From Methanobacteriaceae archaeon (GTDB taxonomy: Archaea > Methanobacteriota > Methanobacteria > Methanobacteriales > Methanobacteriaceae), in the NCBI GenBank assembly GCA_027318585.1, contig DAHVOW010000002.1, forward strand, positions 1 to 64,000: DNA of 64,000 nucleotides. Direction: 5' to 3'. How positions within the stretch are numbered: position 1 is the first letter of the stretch; each line of letters starts with the position of its first letter. The notes beneath the pieces are model-generated. The model was not told the DNA's origin. It saw only the letters and a list, made by a program, of their open reading frames with translations, and did not search any database. Shown here one piece after another: positions 10,275 through 19,848 of the stretch. A program made the position numbers and the translations under genes.

Positions 10275-11021
10275 ATGAAGCTTGAAGTGGGAAAGCTCTT
10301 ATATCAGGGCAAGGCCAAGGATGTTTACGAAACCAACCATCCCGATCAGGTTATGGTTAAATTCAGGGATGATATTACCGCTGGCGATGGCCAAAAAAAA
10401 GACACCATAGGTAAGAAGGGATATTACAATTCCATTATATCCACTAAGTTCTTTCAATTATTAGCTGATGGAGGAGTGGAAACTCAGTATCTGGATCTTC
10501 CTGAACCGGGTTACATGCTCTGTAAAAAATTGGAAATGATACCCCTGGAGGTTATAACCCGTAATATTGCAGCAGGAAGTTTAGTGCGCCGTTTTCCATT
10601 CTCGGAGGGAGAGAAATTTGATCCTCCCCTGATCCAGATGGACTTCAAAAATGACGAATATCATGACCCCATGTTAAACGATGATATAGCCATCGCCCTG
10701 GGTATCGTAACCCAGGAAGACCTGGATTACATTCGCAAAATAACCCTGCAAATAAATAAAATACTCAAGAATTTTCTGGAAAGCAAAGGAATCACCTTTC
10801 CAGACTTTAAAATTGAATACGGCCGTGATAACGCAGGAAATATCGTTTTGGGGGATGAAATCAGCCCAGATACTTGTCGCTTCTGGGACAGTGAAACTTG
10901 TGACGTCTTAGACAAGGACCTCTTTCGCAAAGGAGAATCCGGAGTTATACAAGCCTATAAACGTGTAGCGGAAATAATTCTGGATGAAGCTGATCTTGAA
11001 AAATGGGATCTCAGATTTTAA
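10275..11021 (+). CDS. purC: Phosphoribosylaminoimidazole-succinocarboxamide synthase (SAICAR synthetase)
   Basis: Joins aspartate to CAIR in de novo purine synthesis. The 248-aa protein shows the family pattern [15 protein letters not shown] at the N-terminus, [13 protein letters not shown], and the [14 protein letters not shown] block, with [13 protein letters not shown] near the C-terminus. Start 10275 is preferred because GGAG at 10265-10268 precedes it by 6 nt; an ATG at 10257 is in frame but has no binding site. It heads a purC-purS-purQ run on the plus strand. Confidence 0.97.
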   Translation: MKLEVGKLLYQGKAKDVYETNHPDQVMVKFRDDITAGDGQKKDTIGKKGYYNSIISTKFFQLLADGGVETQYLDLPEPGYMLCKKLEMIPLEVITRNIAAGSLVRRFPFSEGEKFDPPLIQMDFKNDEYHDPMLNDDIAIALGIVTQEDLDYIRKITLQINKILKNFLESKGITFPDFKIEYGRDNAGNIVLGDEISPDTCRFWDSETCDVLDKDLFRKGESGVIQAYKRVAEIILDEADLEKWDLRF

Positions 11022-11058
11022 AATAATTCAAATTATATGTCAATAAGTAATAAAACAT

Positions 11059-11081
11059 GACCCCATGGACTCCCATGGGTC
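11059..11081 (+). promoter_or_regulatory. Hairpin between purC and purS
   Basis: GACCC(C)ATGG and CCATGGGTC pair across a 4-nt loop with one bulged C, giving a stable small hairpin in the 100-bp purC-purS gap. It lacks a T-run, so it is more likely an mRNA processing or stability element than a terminator. Just after it, AAAGGACTGTG occurs twice (11091 and about 11107), so the ribosome-binding region of purS looks duplicated. Confidence 0.4.
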
Positions 11082-11121
11082 TTATACAGGAAAGGACTGT
11101 GTTAAAAAGGACTGTGATTAA

Positions 11122-11376
11122 ATGAAGTACCGTGCCGAAGTAACGATAGGTCTGAAGAAGGGCATGCTGAATCCGGAGGCATCTACCATCCAGAGGGCTC
11201 TGGCCCTTTTAGAATACCCGGTAGAGGACACCAAAACCCTGGAGATTATTAAGTTCTCATTGGAAGCAAATAATCCGGAAGAAGCCCGAGAAGAAGTAGA
11301 CCAGATGTGTCAACGACTTCTCTGCAATCCTATTATCCACGATTATCAGATTAACATAAAACCTGGAGATGGGTAA
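11122..11376 (+). CDS. purS: Phosphoribosylformylglycinamidine synthase subunit PurS
   Basis: The small structural subunit of the three-part FGAM synthase (PurS-PurQ-PurL), which channels ammonia from PurQ to PurL. It has 84 aa, the normal length for the family. The N-terminal strand [18 protein letters not shown] is followed by [20 protein letters not shown], both typical of PurS. The gene ends 2 bp before purQ, so the two are translationally coupled. purL is not in the window. Confidence 0.95.
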   Translation: MKYRAEVTIGLKKGMLNPEASTIQRALALLEYPVEDTKTLEIIKFSLEANNPEEAREEVDQMCQRLLCNPIIHDYQINIKPGDG

Positions 11377-11378
11377 GC

Positions 11379-12029
11379 ATGAAGGTGGGAATAATCCGTT
11401 TCCCAGGTTCTAACTGCGACCGAGACGTTTTCCATGCCCTGGAACTGGTGGGATGCGAAGGTGAATATATCTGGTGGAGTCAGAGGGACCTATCGAAATT
11501 CGATGCCCTTGTGATACCGGGCGGATTTTCCTATGGAGATTACCTCCGGGCCGGAGCCATCGCCGCCATCACCCCAGTTATTGATGGAATAAAAGAGGCA
11601 GTTAAAGAAGATAAACCCGTACTGGGTATCTGTAATGGTGCTCAGATCCTGGCCGAAGTGGGTTTGGTTCCTGGTGTTTTCACCCTCAATGAGAAAGCCC
11701 AGTTCATCTGCCAGTGGGAAGAGATGGAAGTCAAAACTACCAGAACACCTTTCACAAGCCTCTATAAGAAAGGAGAAACAATAAAAATGCCAATAGCTCA
11801 TGCTGAGGGGCGTTATTATAACCCCCAAATTGAGGATCTTAAGGACCAAGATCAGGTGGTTCTGAGCTTCGTGGGAAAGAATCCAAATGGGTCTATAGAA
11901 GCCATAACTGGAGTATGTGACCTGGAAGGAAGAGTCTGTGCAGTTATGCCCCATCCTGAGCGGGCTTCGGAGTCTATTCTAGGATCAGATGATGGATTAA
12001 AATTCTTCAAGGGCCTGGTTAATTATTAA
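11379..12029 (+). CDS. purQ: Phosphoribosylformylglycinamidine synthase subunit PurQ (glutaminase)
   Basis: A class I glutamine amidotransferase of 216 aa that supplies ammonia for FGAM synthesis. It starts [15 protein letters not shown]. The catalytic Cys is in GICNGAQIL and the His-Glu pair in PHPERASE. It directly follows purS and is the last purine gene of the run; cobA starts 72 bp downstream. Confidence 0.97.
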   Translation: MKVGIIRFPGSNCDRDVFHALELVGCEGEYIWWSQRDLSKFDALVIPGGFSYGDYLRAGAIAAITPVIDGIKEAVKEDKPVLGICNGAQILAEVGLVPGVFTLNEKAQFICQWEEMEVKTTRTPFTSLYKKGETIKMPIAHAEGRYYNPQIEDLKDQDQVVLSFVGKNPNGSIEAITGVCDLEGRVCAVMPHPERASESILGSDDGLKFFKGLVNY

Positions 12030-12100
12030 ACTAAAAGGTGACGAATAAGAAGATTTAGGCCTATAAGTGGTCTATGAAATTTATTTTACAAGGTGAATTG

Positions 12101-12814
12101 ATGGTAGTCTATTTAGTAGGTGCAGGTCCTGGAGACCCGGAATTGGTAACAATTAAAGCTGTTAAGTTGCTCAAAGAAGCTGACGTAGTGATCTATGACC
12201 GGCTGGCCAACAAGGAAATACTTAAAGAAGCAGCAGGTGCGGAACTTATTTACGTGGGTAAAAAGGCCGGGACCCATTATAAAACCCAAGATGAGATAAA
12301 CCAGATACTGATTGATGAAGGTCAGAAACATGACACAGTGGTGCGTCTCAAGGGAGGAGATCCATTCGTATTTGGAAGGGGTGGGGAGGAAATGTTAGCC
12401 CTTCTAGAAAAGGGGATAGAAGTGGAAATCGTTCCGGGAGTAACATCCGCCATTGGTGTTCCTGGCACGGTTGGTTTGCCAGTAACTCATCGTGGCGTGG
12501 CTACATCATTTACAGTGGTGACTGGCCATGAAGATCCGACTAAAACAGAAAATCAGGTTAAATGGGATTTTAATGCTGATACTATAATCATACTCATGGG
12601 TATTGGCAAATTGGAAGTAAATGTTCAGGAGATCATGAAGTATAAAAGTCCTGAAACTCCAGTGTGCATCATTGAAAAGGGAACCATGCCTGGCCAGAGG
12701 ATAGTGACGGGAACACTAAGAAATATTACTCAACAAGACATTAAACCACCCGCTCTGGTAATAATTGGACCGGTGGTAGATGTTTATAATGACATAATAA
12801 ATTTAAAATCATAA
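12101..12814 (+). CDS. cobA: Uroporphyrinogen-III C-methyltransferase (SUMT)
   Basis: Adds two SAM-derived methyl groups to uroporphyrinogen III to give precorrin-2, the branch point to cobalamin, F430 and siroheme. The 237-aa protein begins [16 protein letters not shown], the SAM-binding GxGxGD loop, and contains [23 protein letters not shown] and PGVTSAIG, all family hallmarks. The start at 12101 follows AAGGTGAA with 3 nt spacing; the in-frame ATG at 12074 has no binding site. It is followed 12 bp later by hemD, its substrate supplier. Confidence 0.97.
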   Translation: MVVYLVGAGPGDPELVTIKAVKLLKEADVVIYDRLANKEILKEAAGAELIYVGKKAGTHYKTQDEINQILIDEGQKHDTVVRLKGGDPFVFGRGGEEMLALLEKGIEVEIVPGVTSAIGVPGTVGLPVTHRGVATSFTVVTGHEDPTKTENQVKWDFNADTIIILMGIGKLEVNVQEIMKYKSPETPVCIIEKGTMPGQRIVTGTLRNITQQDIKPPALVIIGPVVDVYNDIINLKS

Positions 12815-12826
12815 ACTGGGATTTAT

Positions 12827-13614
12827 ATGAAACGATTGGAAGGTAAGGTGATTGCCATCACTAGGCCTCTAGAACGGGCGCAGGCAGCGGCGGATATTAT
12901 CACCCGGGAAGGTGGTACTGCTCTTTTGGCACCCACACTGGAGTTGGTTATGACCAGAACCGAATCATTAATGGACCTGTGCCAGCATGCCCCAGAACTG
13001 GATTGGATCATATTCACTTCCCGGCATCACTGGAATCACTGTTCAATTACTGTCCTGATTTTAAATCTGAATTAAATCCAGATTGCAGGATCGCTGTTAT
13101 TGGACCGCGTACCCAAAGAGTTTTAGAGGAATATGGATTAATAGCAGAACTAGTGCCGGAAGATTATACAGCAGAAGGTCTATTGAAGATTATGGCTCCG
13201 TTAAATCTGGAAGGAAAAATCATAGGCATCCCACGCACATTTTCTGCACGAGATATCTTGCCAGAGGGTTTGAGAAAAATGGGAGCCCAGGTTTTACTGG
13301 CTGAAGCCTACCAATCCACAGTCCCTCAAGATCCAAAACCAGTCCAGGGTTTAATAAGCGCCATACTCAATGATGAAGTAGATGCTATAACCTTTACTAG
13401 CCCATTAACAGTCCATAATCTCTTTGAAATTGCTGATGAAAAGAAAAAAGAACTTATTAATCATTTAAAATCTAAAAAAATCATGATTATTTCCATTGGC
13501 CCCATAACTGGCTATGCAATCCAGGAGTATGATTTACCCTACATTGCACCCTCCAAATACACAGTCCCGGCTATGTTAGATAAAATGATGGAAGAGATGA
13601 ACTATGGCAGATAA
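12827..13614 (+). pseudogene. hemD: Uroporphyrinogen-III synthase, interrupted by one frameshift
   Basis: HemD cyclises hydroxymethylbilane to uroporphyrinogen III. The N-terminal part is read in one frame from ATG 12827 ([19 protein letters not shown], then DWIIFTS); the remainder is in another frame up to 13614 ([44 protein letters not shown]). The join is at 13020-13022: three C where four would give [11 protein letters not shown]. The remainder is intact, with no stop codons or decay, so this looks like a very recent deletion, a sequencing error, or a programmed shift. It lies between cobA and srp19 and overlaps srp19 by 11 bp. The gene should be essential for corrinoid and F430 synthesis. 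Confidence 0.85.
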
Positions 13615-13888
13615 AGATAAAACCATGATTTGGCCGGCTTATCTGGATTCTAAAAAATCCCAGAAAGAAGGAAGAAAAATTCCCGCCAAAAATGCAGTTT
13701 CAACACCCAAACTTCGTGAAATCAAGCAGGCCGCAGAGAAGCTGGGATTGAACCCCTATACTGAAAAAGGAAAATCTTATCCCAAGTCCTGGTGGGAAAA
13801 CTCCGGAAGAGTAGTGGTGGATAAAAAATTTTCCAAACGAGAAACTATTTTAAAGATTAGTAACCTCATCAAATCGTCCAGATCATGA
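13604..13888 (+). CDS. srp19: Signal recognition particle 19 kDa protein
   Basis: Binds the 7S RNA of the signal recognition particle and helps SRP54 assemble. It has 94 aa, the archaeal length. The [19 protein letters not shown] block at 9-27 is diagnostic, and the [19 protein letters not shown] segment follows. The start at 13604 overlaps the end of hemD; a second ATG at 13625 would give the shorter MIWPAYLD form seen in many relatives, so either is possible. Confidence 0.95.
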   Translation: MADKDKTMIWPAYLDSKKSQKEGRKIPAKNAVSTPKLREIKQAAEKLGLNPYTEKGKSYPKSWWENSGRVVVDKKFSKRETILKISNLIKSSRS

Positions 13889-13937
13889 TATAAAGCTAAT
13901 TAAAGGTGATTATTTACAAACCAAACTTTTCAAATTC

Positions 13938-15356
13938 ATGAATAAAAAATTCCCTCCGGAAAGCATTCTTAAGCCCCTTGACCGGCCCATGCAAAAGGCC
14001 CGTGAATTGGTGGAGAATTCTGAAGACATCAAGATATTAACTCACATTGATTGTGATGGTATATCTGCTGGCGCAATTCTCTCATCCACCCTAGACCGAC
14101 TGGAAATAGATCATGAAATAGAATTCATCAGTCTGGATATGATTCCAGAAAAGAAAGCAGAGAATGAACTGACCATATTATCTGATCTTGGTTCTGGACA
14201 GAGTCTGGACCATTTTGCCACATCCAACGACAAAATTTTAATACTTGACCACCACCCACCATTAAGAAAAATGGGGTCGGGGTGGAAGGGAGAGTTTATA
14301 GAAATAAATCCCAATTATTTTGGTATGGACGGGTCATACCATGTTTCAGGAGGGGGTATGTCCTATCTTCTGGCTAAAAAGTTCAGTTTCCAGGACTTGA
14401 GCTGGATTGCAGTTTTAAGTGCGGTAGGGGATATGCAGAACAGTTTAACTGGAAAATTAGAAGGATTAAACCAGCCGATACTGGAAGATAGTGAACTGAT
14501 GGGTCTGGTTAAATCATTTAATGACCTGTCCATTTATGGTAGGCAGACTAGGCCCATATACGTCGCTTTATCTTATTTTGGAGATGTTAAACTCCCCATA
14601 ACCAATAATCGGAATGAATGTCTTTTTCTACTAAAAAAACTTAGAATACCAAGTAAAGATGGCAGGAATCCACGTACCCTCTCAGATTTAACGCAGGATG
14701 AAAAAATGCGACTATTTTCAGAGTTAGTGAGGATGTTAACCCTGGAAGTTCCCCGTAAATATGCTAAATATGTTCCACGCCTGGTCTCTGGTGATTGCTA
14801 CGAATTTTTAAAAGAAGAAAGGTATTCACCACTTCGTGATGCCGGTGAATTTTCAACGGCCGTTAACGCTTGCAGTCGACATGAACGAGCAGATATAGCG
14901 TTTAAAGTACTTAAGGGTAACCGTAAAATGGCTTTAAAGGACATGGAACACTTGGCCAAGGAACATCGAAGTTATTTGGCCCGTCAAATGGATTGGGCCC
15001 AGGAAGAAAACCGTATTAAATCTCTGCAAAACCTGCAATACTTCAATGGCAACGGAATAAAAAGCAACGTCATTGGAACCTTAGCTGGTATGCTGTTAAG
15101 CTACGGAGATTGGAAAAAACCCATGATAGCCTTTACTGAGATAGGGGATGAAAAGGAAGGTTTAAAAGTTTCCCTACGTTGTTCAAGGCTTTTAGCCTAT
15201 GACGGGATTCACTTTGGCAACCTGATTAAGGGAGTGGCTAACAGGGTAGGTGGAACTGGAGGCGGACATTCTGTGGCCTGCGGAGCTTATATTCCCACCA
15301 AAAATAAGGAAAACTTCCTTAAAATCTTTAATCAAACTCTTAATGGTTTGCTTTAG
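13938..15356 (+). CDS. DHH-DHHA1 phosphoesterase, archaeal RecJ-like nuclease
   Basis: A RecJ-like single-strand exonuclease family protein, 472 aa. Mn-binding motifs are visible: [12 protein letters not shown] near residue 36, a DLGSG motif, and DHHPPL near 99, the DHH signature. The C-terminal DHHA1 domain has [15 protein letters not shown]. Archaeal relatives act with the replisome (GAN) or in repair; the paralogue cannot be told here. ATG 13938 has no binding site. A good GGTGAT at 13905 precedes an in-frame TTA at 13914, so the native start may lie upstream at a non-standard codon; see findings. Confidence 0.9.
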   Translation: MNKKFPPESILKPLDRPMQKARELVENSEDIKILTHIDCDGISAGAILSSTLDRLEIDHEIEFISLDMIPEKKAENELTILSDLGSGQSLDHFATSNDKILILDHHPPLRKMGSGWKGEFIEINPNYFGMDGSYHVSGGGMSYLLAKKFSFQDLSWIAVLSAVGDMQNSLTGKLEGLNQPILEDSELMGLVKSFNDLSIYGRQTRPIYVALSYFGDVKLPITNNRNECLFLLKKLRIPSKDGRNPRTLSDLTQDEKMRLFSELVRMLTLEVPRKYAKYVPRLVSGDCYEFLKEERYSPLRDAGEFSTAVNACSRHERADIAFKVLKGNRKMALKDMEHLAKEHRSYLARQMDWAQEENRIKSLQNLQYFNGNGIKSNVIGTLAGMLLSYGDWKKPMIAFTEIGDEKEGLKVSLRCSRLLAYDGIHFGNLIKGVANRVGGTGGGHSVACGAYIPTKNKENFLKIFNQTLNGLL

Positions 15357-15436
15357 TTAAATAGTTAGTAATTCATTAAATCAAAGCTTAGCATCCCTTT
15401 AGTCAAAATTGTGGTGAAAATCACTTGGTGATAGTG

Positions 15437-16234
15437 ATGAAAGTTTTCAAAAAAAGAGGAGAAATAACTCGTTTTCAAATACTGGCTGAGATAGCCAGGG
15501 GAGATCCCCATCTACGCCAGAAGGACATAGCCGATAAACTAGGCATAACCATTCAGGCGGTTTCAGAAAATATTAAAAACCTGGCTGATGACGGTCTGGT
15601 GGAAACTGGTCGAGGACACTCCCGCTACAAAATCACTAAAAGGGGTATTGAAAAGGTTAAAAAAGAGGCGCTGAATCTTCGTAAATATGCCGATCAGGTC
15701 CTGGACACCATGAACACCTACAAATCTGTGTGGCCGGCACTGGCACGGGAGGATCTCCAGGCCGGGGAAAGGGTGTGGCTGAAGATGGAAAGTGGAACAT
15801 TATATGCGGGAAAGGAAAAATCACCAGCCCACGCCGAAGTACTTCAAGATGCACGTAAGGGTGAAGATGTGGCCTTAAGCAGTCTAGGTGGAACCATAGA
15901 ACTGGAGCCGGGGTCAGTAGTAATAGTAAAACTCCCCCCCATAAATCAGGGCGGTTCTAAGAAGACTGATCTGGAAAAAGTGCGCGATATTTATGGAAGA
16001 TCAGAAAAGGATTTTGACCGGGTGGGGATCATGGGAACCGTGTCCCGGGCTGTGGTGGATAAAGTCGGGATCAGGCCTGATTTCGAATTTGCAACACCAC
16101 AAGCAGCGGTGGCAGCGTCCAGGAGAGGACTTAAAGTCCTGGTATTTGCCGTGGGTAAGATGACCCGCAGCATCAGCCGTAAACTGGATGAAGAGGGGAT
16201 TAAATACGTAATAGAGGATGTTTCTCTCTTGTGA
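15437..16234 (+). CDS. Winged-helix transcription regulator (MJ0159-like)
   Basis: A 265-aa regulator. Residues 8-70 are a winged helix of MarR/ArsR type ([38 protein letters not shown]). The rest is a two-part domain with a Rossmann-like C-terminal end ([25 protein letters not shown]) that may bind a ligand. It resembles the archaeal HTH family typified by MJ0159, whose targets are unknown to me. The ATG at 15437 follows GGTGAT by 4 nt. It stands between the RecJ-like gene and the ABC permease and might regulate either. Confidence 0.82.
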   Translation: MKVFKKRGEITRFQILAEIARGDPHLRQKDIADKLGITIQAVSENIKNLADDGLVETGRGHSRYKITKRGIEKVKKEALNLRKYADQVLDTMNTYKSVWPALAREDLQAGERVWLKMESGTLYAGKEKSPAHAEVLQDARKGEDVALSSLGGTIELEPGSVVIVKLPPINQGGSKKTDLEKVRDIYGRSEKDFDRVGIMGTVSRAVVDKVGIRPDFEFATPQAAVAASRRGLKVLVFAVGKMTRSISRKLDEEGIKYVIEDVSLL

Positions 16235-16305
16235 ACGATTTAGAATTTTATGTAGATGAAATTTGGGCATAATCATTTTACCATGTTCAATGAATACTAA
16301 AGGAC

Positions 16306-17427
16306 ATGTCTTACTTTTCATTAATTCTCAAAAATCCATTTAGAAATAAAACCCGGAGTGCACTGGCAATTGTGGGCATCGCCGTGGGCATCGCCACCAT
16401 TGTGGCCCTGGGCCTGGTAACCGGTGGCCTGAAAGCAGCCACATCGGAGACCTTAAACGCAGGAGGATCTGATCTGACAGTAACCGAAGCTAATTCAAAT
16501 TTCATGTCGGGCACCATAGACGAATCCCGAGTAGGTGAATTGGCAAATATCAGTGGCGTTAAAAATGTGGCCGGTGTTTTGAGGAAAACTCCCATCATTA
16601 ACACCAGCGTGGAGGGCGGTTTTGGATCTTTTTCCGTTAATGGTATTGAACTGGATAAGCTCAGTGTCGTGGACATTGAAGGTGTAAATGGAAGTCTATT
16701 CTCCCCGGGCAGTAATGAGATTATAATTGGGAAAACCGCTGCAGATTCCCTTGATAAAAAAGTGGGAGATACCATCAACCTATTCGGAGAAGACTTCACC
16801 ATCACCGGCATATTTGAAACCGGGAATATAATGTACGATGGAACAGCATTCACCTCCCTGGATACCTTACAGGATATAACAAACAGTCCGGGAGAGGTTT
16901 CAACCATATACATACAGGCCCAGGATGATACCAACCTCACTGAGCTAAGTCAAACTATCGAAAACACCTACCCCAACGAATTATCTGCCACCTCGGCTAG
17001 CGCCCTTACCGATAGAATCAATGAGGGGCTCAGCATCATTGACTCTGCAACCTGGGCCATTTCACTACTGGCCATCTTCATCGGAGGAGTAGGAGTAATC
17101 AACACCATGATAATGTCAGTTTATGAACGTACCAGAGAAATAGGAGTTCTAAAAGCAGTGGGATGGAGAAGTAGAAGAATACTGGGCATGATTATGGGTG
17201 AGTCAATTGTTCTAACCCTTATAGCAGCTGTGGTGGGCACTGTCCTGGGCATACTTGCAGCAGTAGCCGGATTAAGTTTTTTGGGTGGAGAAATAAGCCC
17301 TGCATACTCTTTAGACGTGTTTTTAAGGGGATTTTTAGTGGCCATCCTGGTGGGTGTGCTGGGCGGAATTTATCCCGCCTACCGGGCTTCCCAGCTCCCT
17401 CCAACCGAGGCGTTGCGCTATGAATGA
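16306..17427 (+). CDS. ABC transporter permease, MacB/FtsX type
   Basis: A 373-aa membrane protein. One N-terminal membrane helix (about 18-40) is followed by a large extracellular MacB-like periplasmic core domain (about 45-225), then three C-terminal helices of the FtsX domain with TREIGVLKAVGWR as the coupling segment and a PPTEALRYE end. It works with the ATPase encoded immediately downstream (8-bp overlap). Such transporters usually export lipoproteins, peptides or drugs, or transmit mechanical signals, rather than import. A close paralogue lies at 46464-47579. Confidence 0.93.
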   Translation: MSYFSLILKNPFRNKTRSALAIVGIAVGIATIVALGLVTGGLKAATSETLNAGGSDLTVTEANSNFMSGTIDESRVGELANISGVKNVAGVLRKTPIINTSVEGGFGSFSVNGIELDKLSVVDIEGVNGSLFSPGSNEIIIGKTAADSLDKKVGDTINLFGEDFTITGIFETGNIMYDGTAFTSLDTLQDITNSPGEVSTIYIQAQDDTNLTELSQTIENTYPNELSATSASALTDRINEGLSIIDSATWAISLLAIFIGGVGVINTMIMSVYERTREIGVLKAVGWRSRRILGMIMGESIVLTLIAAVVGTVLGILAAVAGLSFLGGEISPAYSLDVFLRGFLVAILVGVLGGIYPAYRASQLPPTEALRYE

Positions 17428-18103
17428 GCATATAATTGAGATCAAGGATCTGAAAAAGAGATATGATGAAGGAAAAATAGCCGCTCTAAATGGCTTGGAT
17501 CTTAAAATAAAAAAAGGAGAGTTTGTATCCATAATGGGCCCTTCCGGTTCTGGAAAATCAACACTCCTCAACATGATTGGAGCATTGGATGTGGCTGATG
17601 AAGGAACCATTAAAGTGGCGGGTATTGATCTCATGAAAACCAAGGACCTGAGCCAGTTCAGATCCCAAGAGATCGGTTTCGTATTCCAGATGCACAACCT
17701 CATTCCCAACCTGAATGTCCTGGAAAATGTGGAGATCCCCATGTTCGAGAACAATCTGAACTCCAAACAAATGCAAGAAAGAGCCCTGGAGCTCTTAAAG
17801 GCAGTGGGATTAGAGGACAAGATTCGTCAAACACCTAACAAACTTTCTGGCGGGGAAAGGCAGAGAGTAGCCATTGCCCGAGCACTGGTGAACCATCCGT
17901 CCATTATACTGGCTGATGAACCCACCGGGTCTCTGGACTCCAAGACCGGAGATATAATATTAAAGTTACTGCGTGATCTTCATGAACAGGAAAATGTGAC
18001 ACTGGTGATGGTCACCCACGAACCTTATGTGGCAAAAATGGCGGATCGGATTGTTTATGTCCGGGATGGTAAAGTATACGAAGAAGACGACAAAATCGAC
18101 TGA
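17420..18103 (+). CDS. ABC transporter ATP-binding protein, LolD/MacB type
   Basis: A 227-aa ATPase with Walker A GPSGSGKST, Q-loop FQMHNLIPNLNVLENV, signature LSGGERQRV and Walker B ILADEPTG. The FQxxNLxPxLxxxENV stretch is typical of the LolD/MacB class. The start at 17420 sits in the ATGAATGA overlap with the permease stop, so the subunits are coupled; a longer upstream frame would run through the permease gene. It probably also serves the orphan permease at 46464, since no other such ATPase is in the window. Confidence 0.95.
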   Translation: MNEHIIEIKDLKKRYDEGKIAALNGLDLKIKKGEFVSIMGPSGSGKSTLLNMIGALDVADEGTIKVAGIDLMKTKDLSQFRSQEIGFVFQMHNLIPNLNVLENVEIPMFENNLNSKQMQERALELLKAVGLEDKIRQTPNKLSGGERQRVAIARALVNHPSIILADEPTGSLDSKTGDIILKLLRDLHEQENVTLVMVTHEPYVAKMADRIVYVRDGKVYEEDDKID

Positions 18104-18165
18104 AAAGGGGGATCAAACTACTAACTTTCTATCCCTTTGATCATTATCCCCATTTTTATATATAT

Positions 18166-19044
18166 TTACAAAAATCGGCACCCAAAATTGTCGATTCTGC
18201 TAACTAAAACCTTTTCTACACTGGAATCTGGCTCTGAAGATATTGCAAATGCGGTTTGGCCTAACATGGCCATGGATGCACCCAGACTCTCCTCATCCAT
18301 TATTTCCACTAGTTCCCTAAGCTCATCATCCATGAGGTGAGTTTCCTCGGCAAATCTCCTGGATAGGAGCATGAATTGGGCAGGTGTGGGATTTTTTAAA
18401 AGTAACTCCAGAATATTTGATCCAGCCTGATTAATTCTTTCCTGATGGTGGGGGCTGTTTATTATATCGGCAGTTTCGATCTCCCCCAGGGTTCGAGAAA
18501 TCACATATAGCTCTTCACCACCCAAGATACGATCCGCCAGACCCCGCCCTGGAGGACCCTCTCTAAGCCTTAAAACTATTCCTCCATGAACTTCGCCCAT
18601 GACATCACCCAATCCACTCCCTAATTCCAACTCCGCCAGATGGGCCACTTCACATGCCTGGTTAAAAGTCAAAGGTAACTTAAGACAACTTGATATTCCT
18701 AAGGATGTTCCCAGAGCACAGGCTGCGGAAACTCCAAACCCTGATCCTAGGGGCACCTTATGATCATGGTCAATACTAATATCAAAATTTGCCAGATTGA
18801 GTGGTGAATACATTCTCTCCAGAATATCCCTTGCGATATTGGATATGAATCGCTTATTGTTCTGAATTTGGCCATTAACCACTATCTGCAGCTTCCCTTC
18901 CCCCTCCTTTATCAAAACCCGGGTTAACACACCATCATCTAGAGTAACACCGGCTCCCCTGGAACCTGACAAAACTGCTTCATTATGTTTTTTTATCTCA
19001 AAAAAACCAGTTATATGGGCGGGGGCAAAAACAGAACACTGCAT
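18166..19044 (-). CDS. Pantoate kinase
   Basis: An archaeal GHMP kinase that makes 4-phosphopantoate in the archaeal route to coenzyme A. About 292 aa. SVFAPAHITGFFEI near the N-terminus and PLGSGFGVSAACALGTSLG (the GHMP ATP loop) are diagnostic of the pantoate kinase group. The ATG at 19044 follows AGTGAT by 3 nt, matching the spacing rule of this window; a GTG at 19074 would add 10 residues but has no binding site. It is convergent with the ABC operon and divergent from the PHP gene. Confidence 0.9.
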   Translation of the reverse strand: MQCSVFAPAHITGFFEIKKHNEAVLSGSRGAGVTLDDGVLTRVLIKEGEGKLQIVVNGQIQNNKRFISNIARDILERMYSPLNLANFDISIDHDHKVPLGSGFGVSAACALGTSLGISSCLKLPLTFNQACEVAHLAELELGSGLGDVMGEVHGGIVLRLREGPPGRGLADRILGGEELYVISRTLGEIETADIINSPHHQERINQAGSNILELLLKNPTPAQFMLLSRRFAEETHLMDDELRELVEIMDEESLGASMAMLGQTAFAISSEPDSSVEKVLVSRIDNFGCRFL

Positions 19045-19116
19045 TCTATCACTATATTTAATATGTACTTCCACCTAAAATAATCTATCAAGCTAACAAA
19101 CCTAGGGGGACCCCGT

Positions 19117-19782
19117 ATAGAAAAAAGAATAGATTTACATACTCATAGCATTTTCAGCGATGGAGAGCTCTTACCCTCAGAATTAGCCAGACGGGCCAGT
19201 GTTTTAGGCCACCAGGCACTGGCCATTACTGACCATGTTGACGCTTCCAACATCGATTGTGTGGGAAAGGTCATAGATGCGGTGATGGATATCCGTGACA
19301 ACTGGGATATTGAAATCATACCCGGCGCTGAGATTACCCACGCTCCTGCGGAAATAATTCCCAAATTGGCCAGTATGGCCCGGGAAAAAGGAGCTGAGAT
19401 CATCGTGGTTCATGGTGAGACCCTGGTGGAACCAGTAATTGAAGGTACCAACTGGAGTGCAGTTAACTGTCCAGATGTGGATGTTCTGGCACACCCGGGA
19501 CTTATCACCAGAGAAGAAGCAGAAATCGCTCGTGAAAACGATATAACCCTTGAAATAAGTGCCAGACGGGGGCACAGTCTGGGTAATGGTCACGTGGTCC
19601 AGACAGCGTTGGAGATCGGAGCCAATCTGGTGGTTAACACCGATACCCATGCTCCAGGAGACCTGATAGATTATGAAATGGCCAGTAAAATAGCCATGGG
19701 GGCAGGTTTACCCAGAAAAATGCTGTCCAATGTTCTAATAGATAATCCGCAAAGAATTCTTCGGAATAAGGGCATAATTTAA
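19117..19782 (+). CDS. PHP-domain phosphoesterase with apparent AUA start codon
   Basis: A metal-dependent PHP-family hydrolase, about 221 aa, related to histidinol-phosphatase and polymerase PHP domains. The metal motifs are [14 protein letters not shown] at the N-terminus, ITDHVD, GAEITH, VHGE, LAHPG and VNTDTHA. The open frame begins at 19084 after a stop, but there is no ATG, GTG or TTG before the first essential motif; the first ATG (19261) would delete two metal sites. ATA at 19117 follows AGGGGG by 7 nt, the distance expected for this genome, and gives (M)[10 protein letters not shown]. Either AUA is used or the base was ATG. Natural substrate unknown. Confidence 0.8.
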   Translation: MEKRIDLHTHSIFSDGELLPSELARRASVLGHQALAITDHVDASNIDCVGKVIDAVMDIRDNWDIEIIPGAEITHAPAEIIPKLASMAREKGAEIIVVHGETLVEPVIEGTNWSAVNCPDVDVLAHPGLITREEAEIARENDITLEISARRGHSLGNGHVVQTALEIGANLVVNTDTHAPGDLIDYEMASKIAMGAGLPRKMLSNVLIDNPQRILRNKGII

Positions 19783-19848
19783 TCGGGAAGCCCCCGGAAA
19801 ACCTAAAAATGGAACAATAGAATAATTATCAATTTATTTTAATCTACA

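Noticed and set aside
16311..16940. 209-codon minus-strand frame inside the ABC permease gene
   Set aside because: It mirrors the permease codons and shows no family; the permease on the plus strand is certain.
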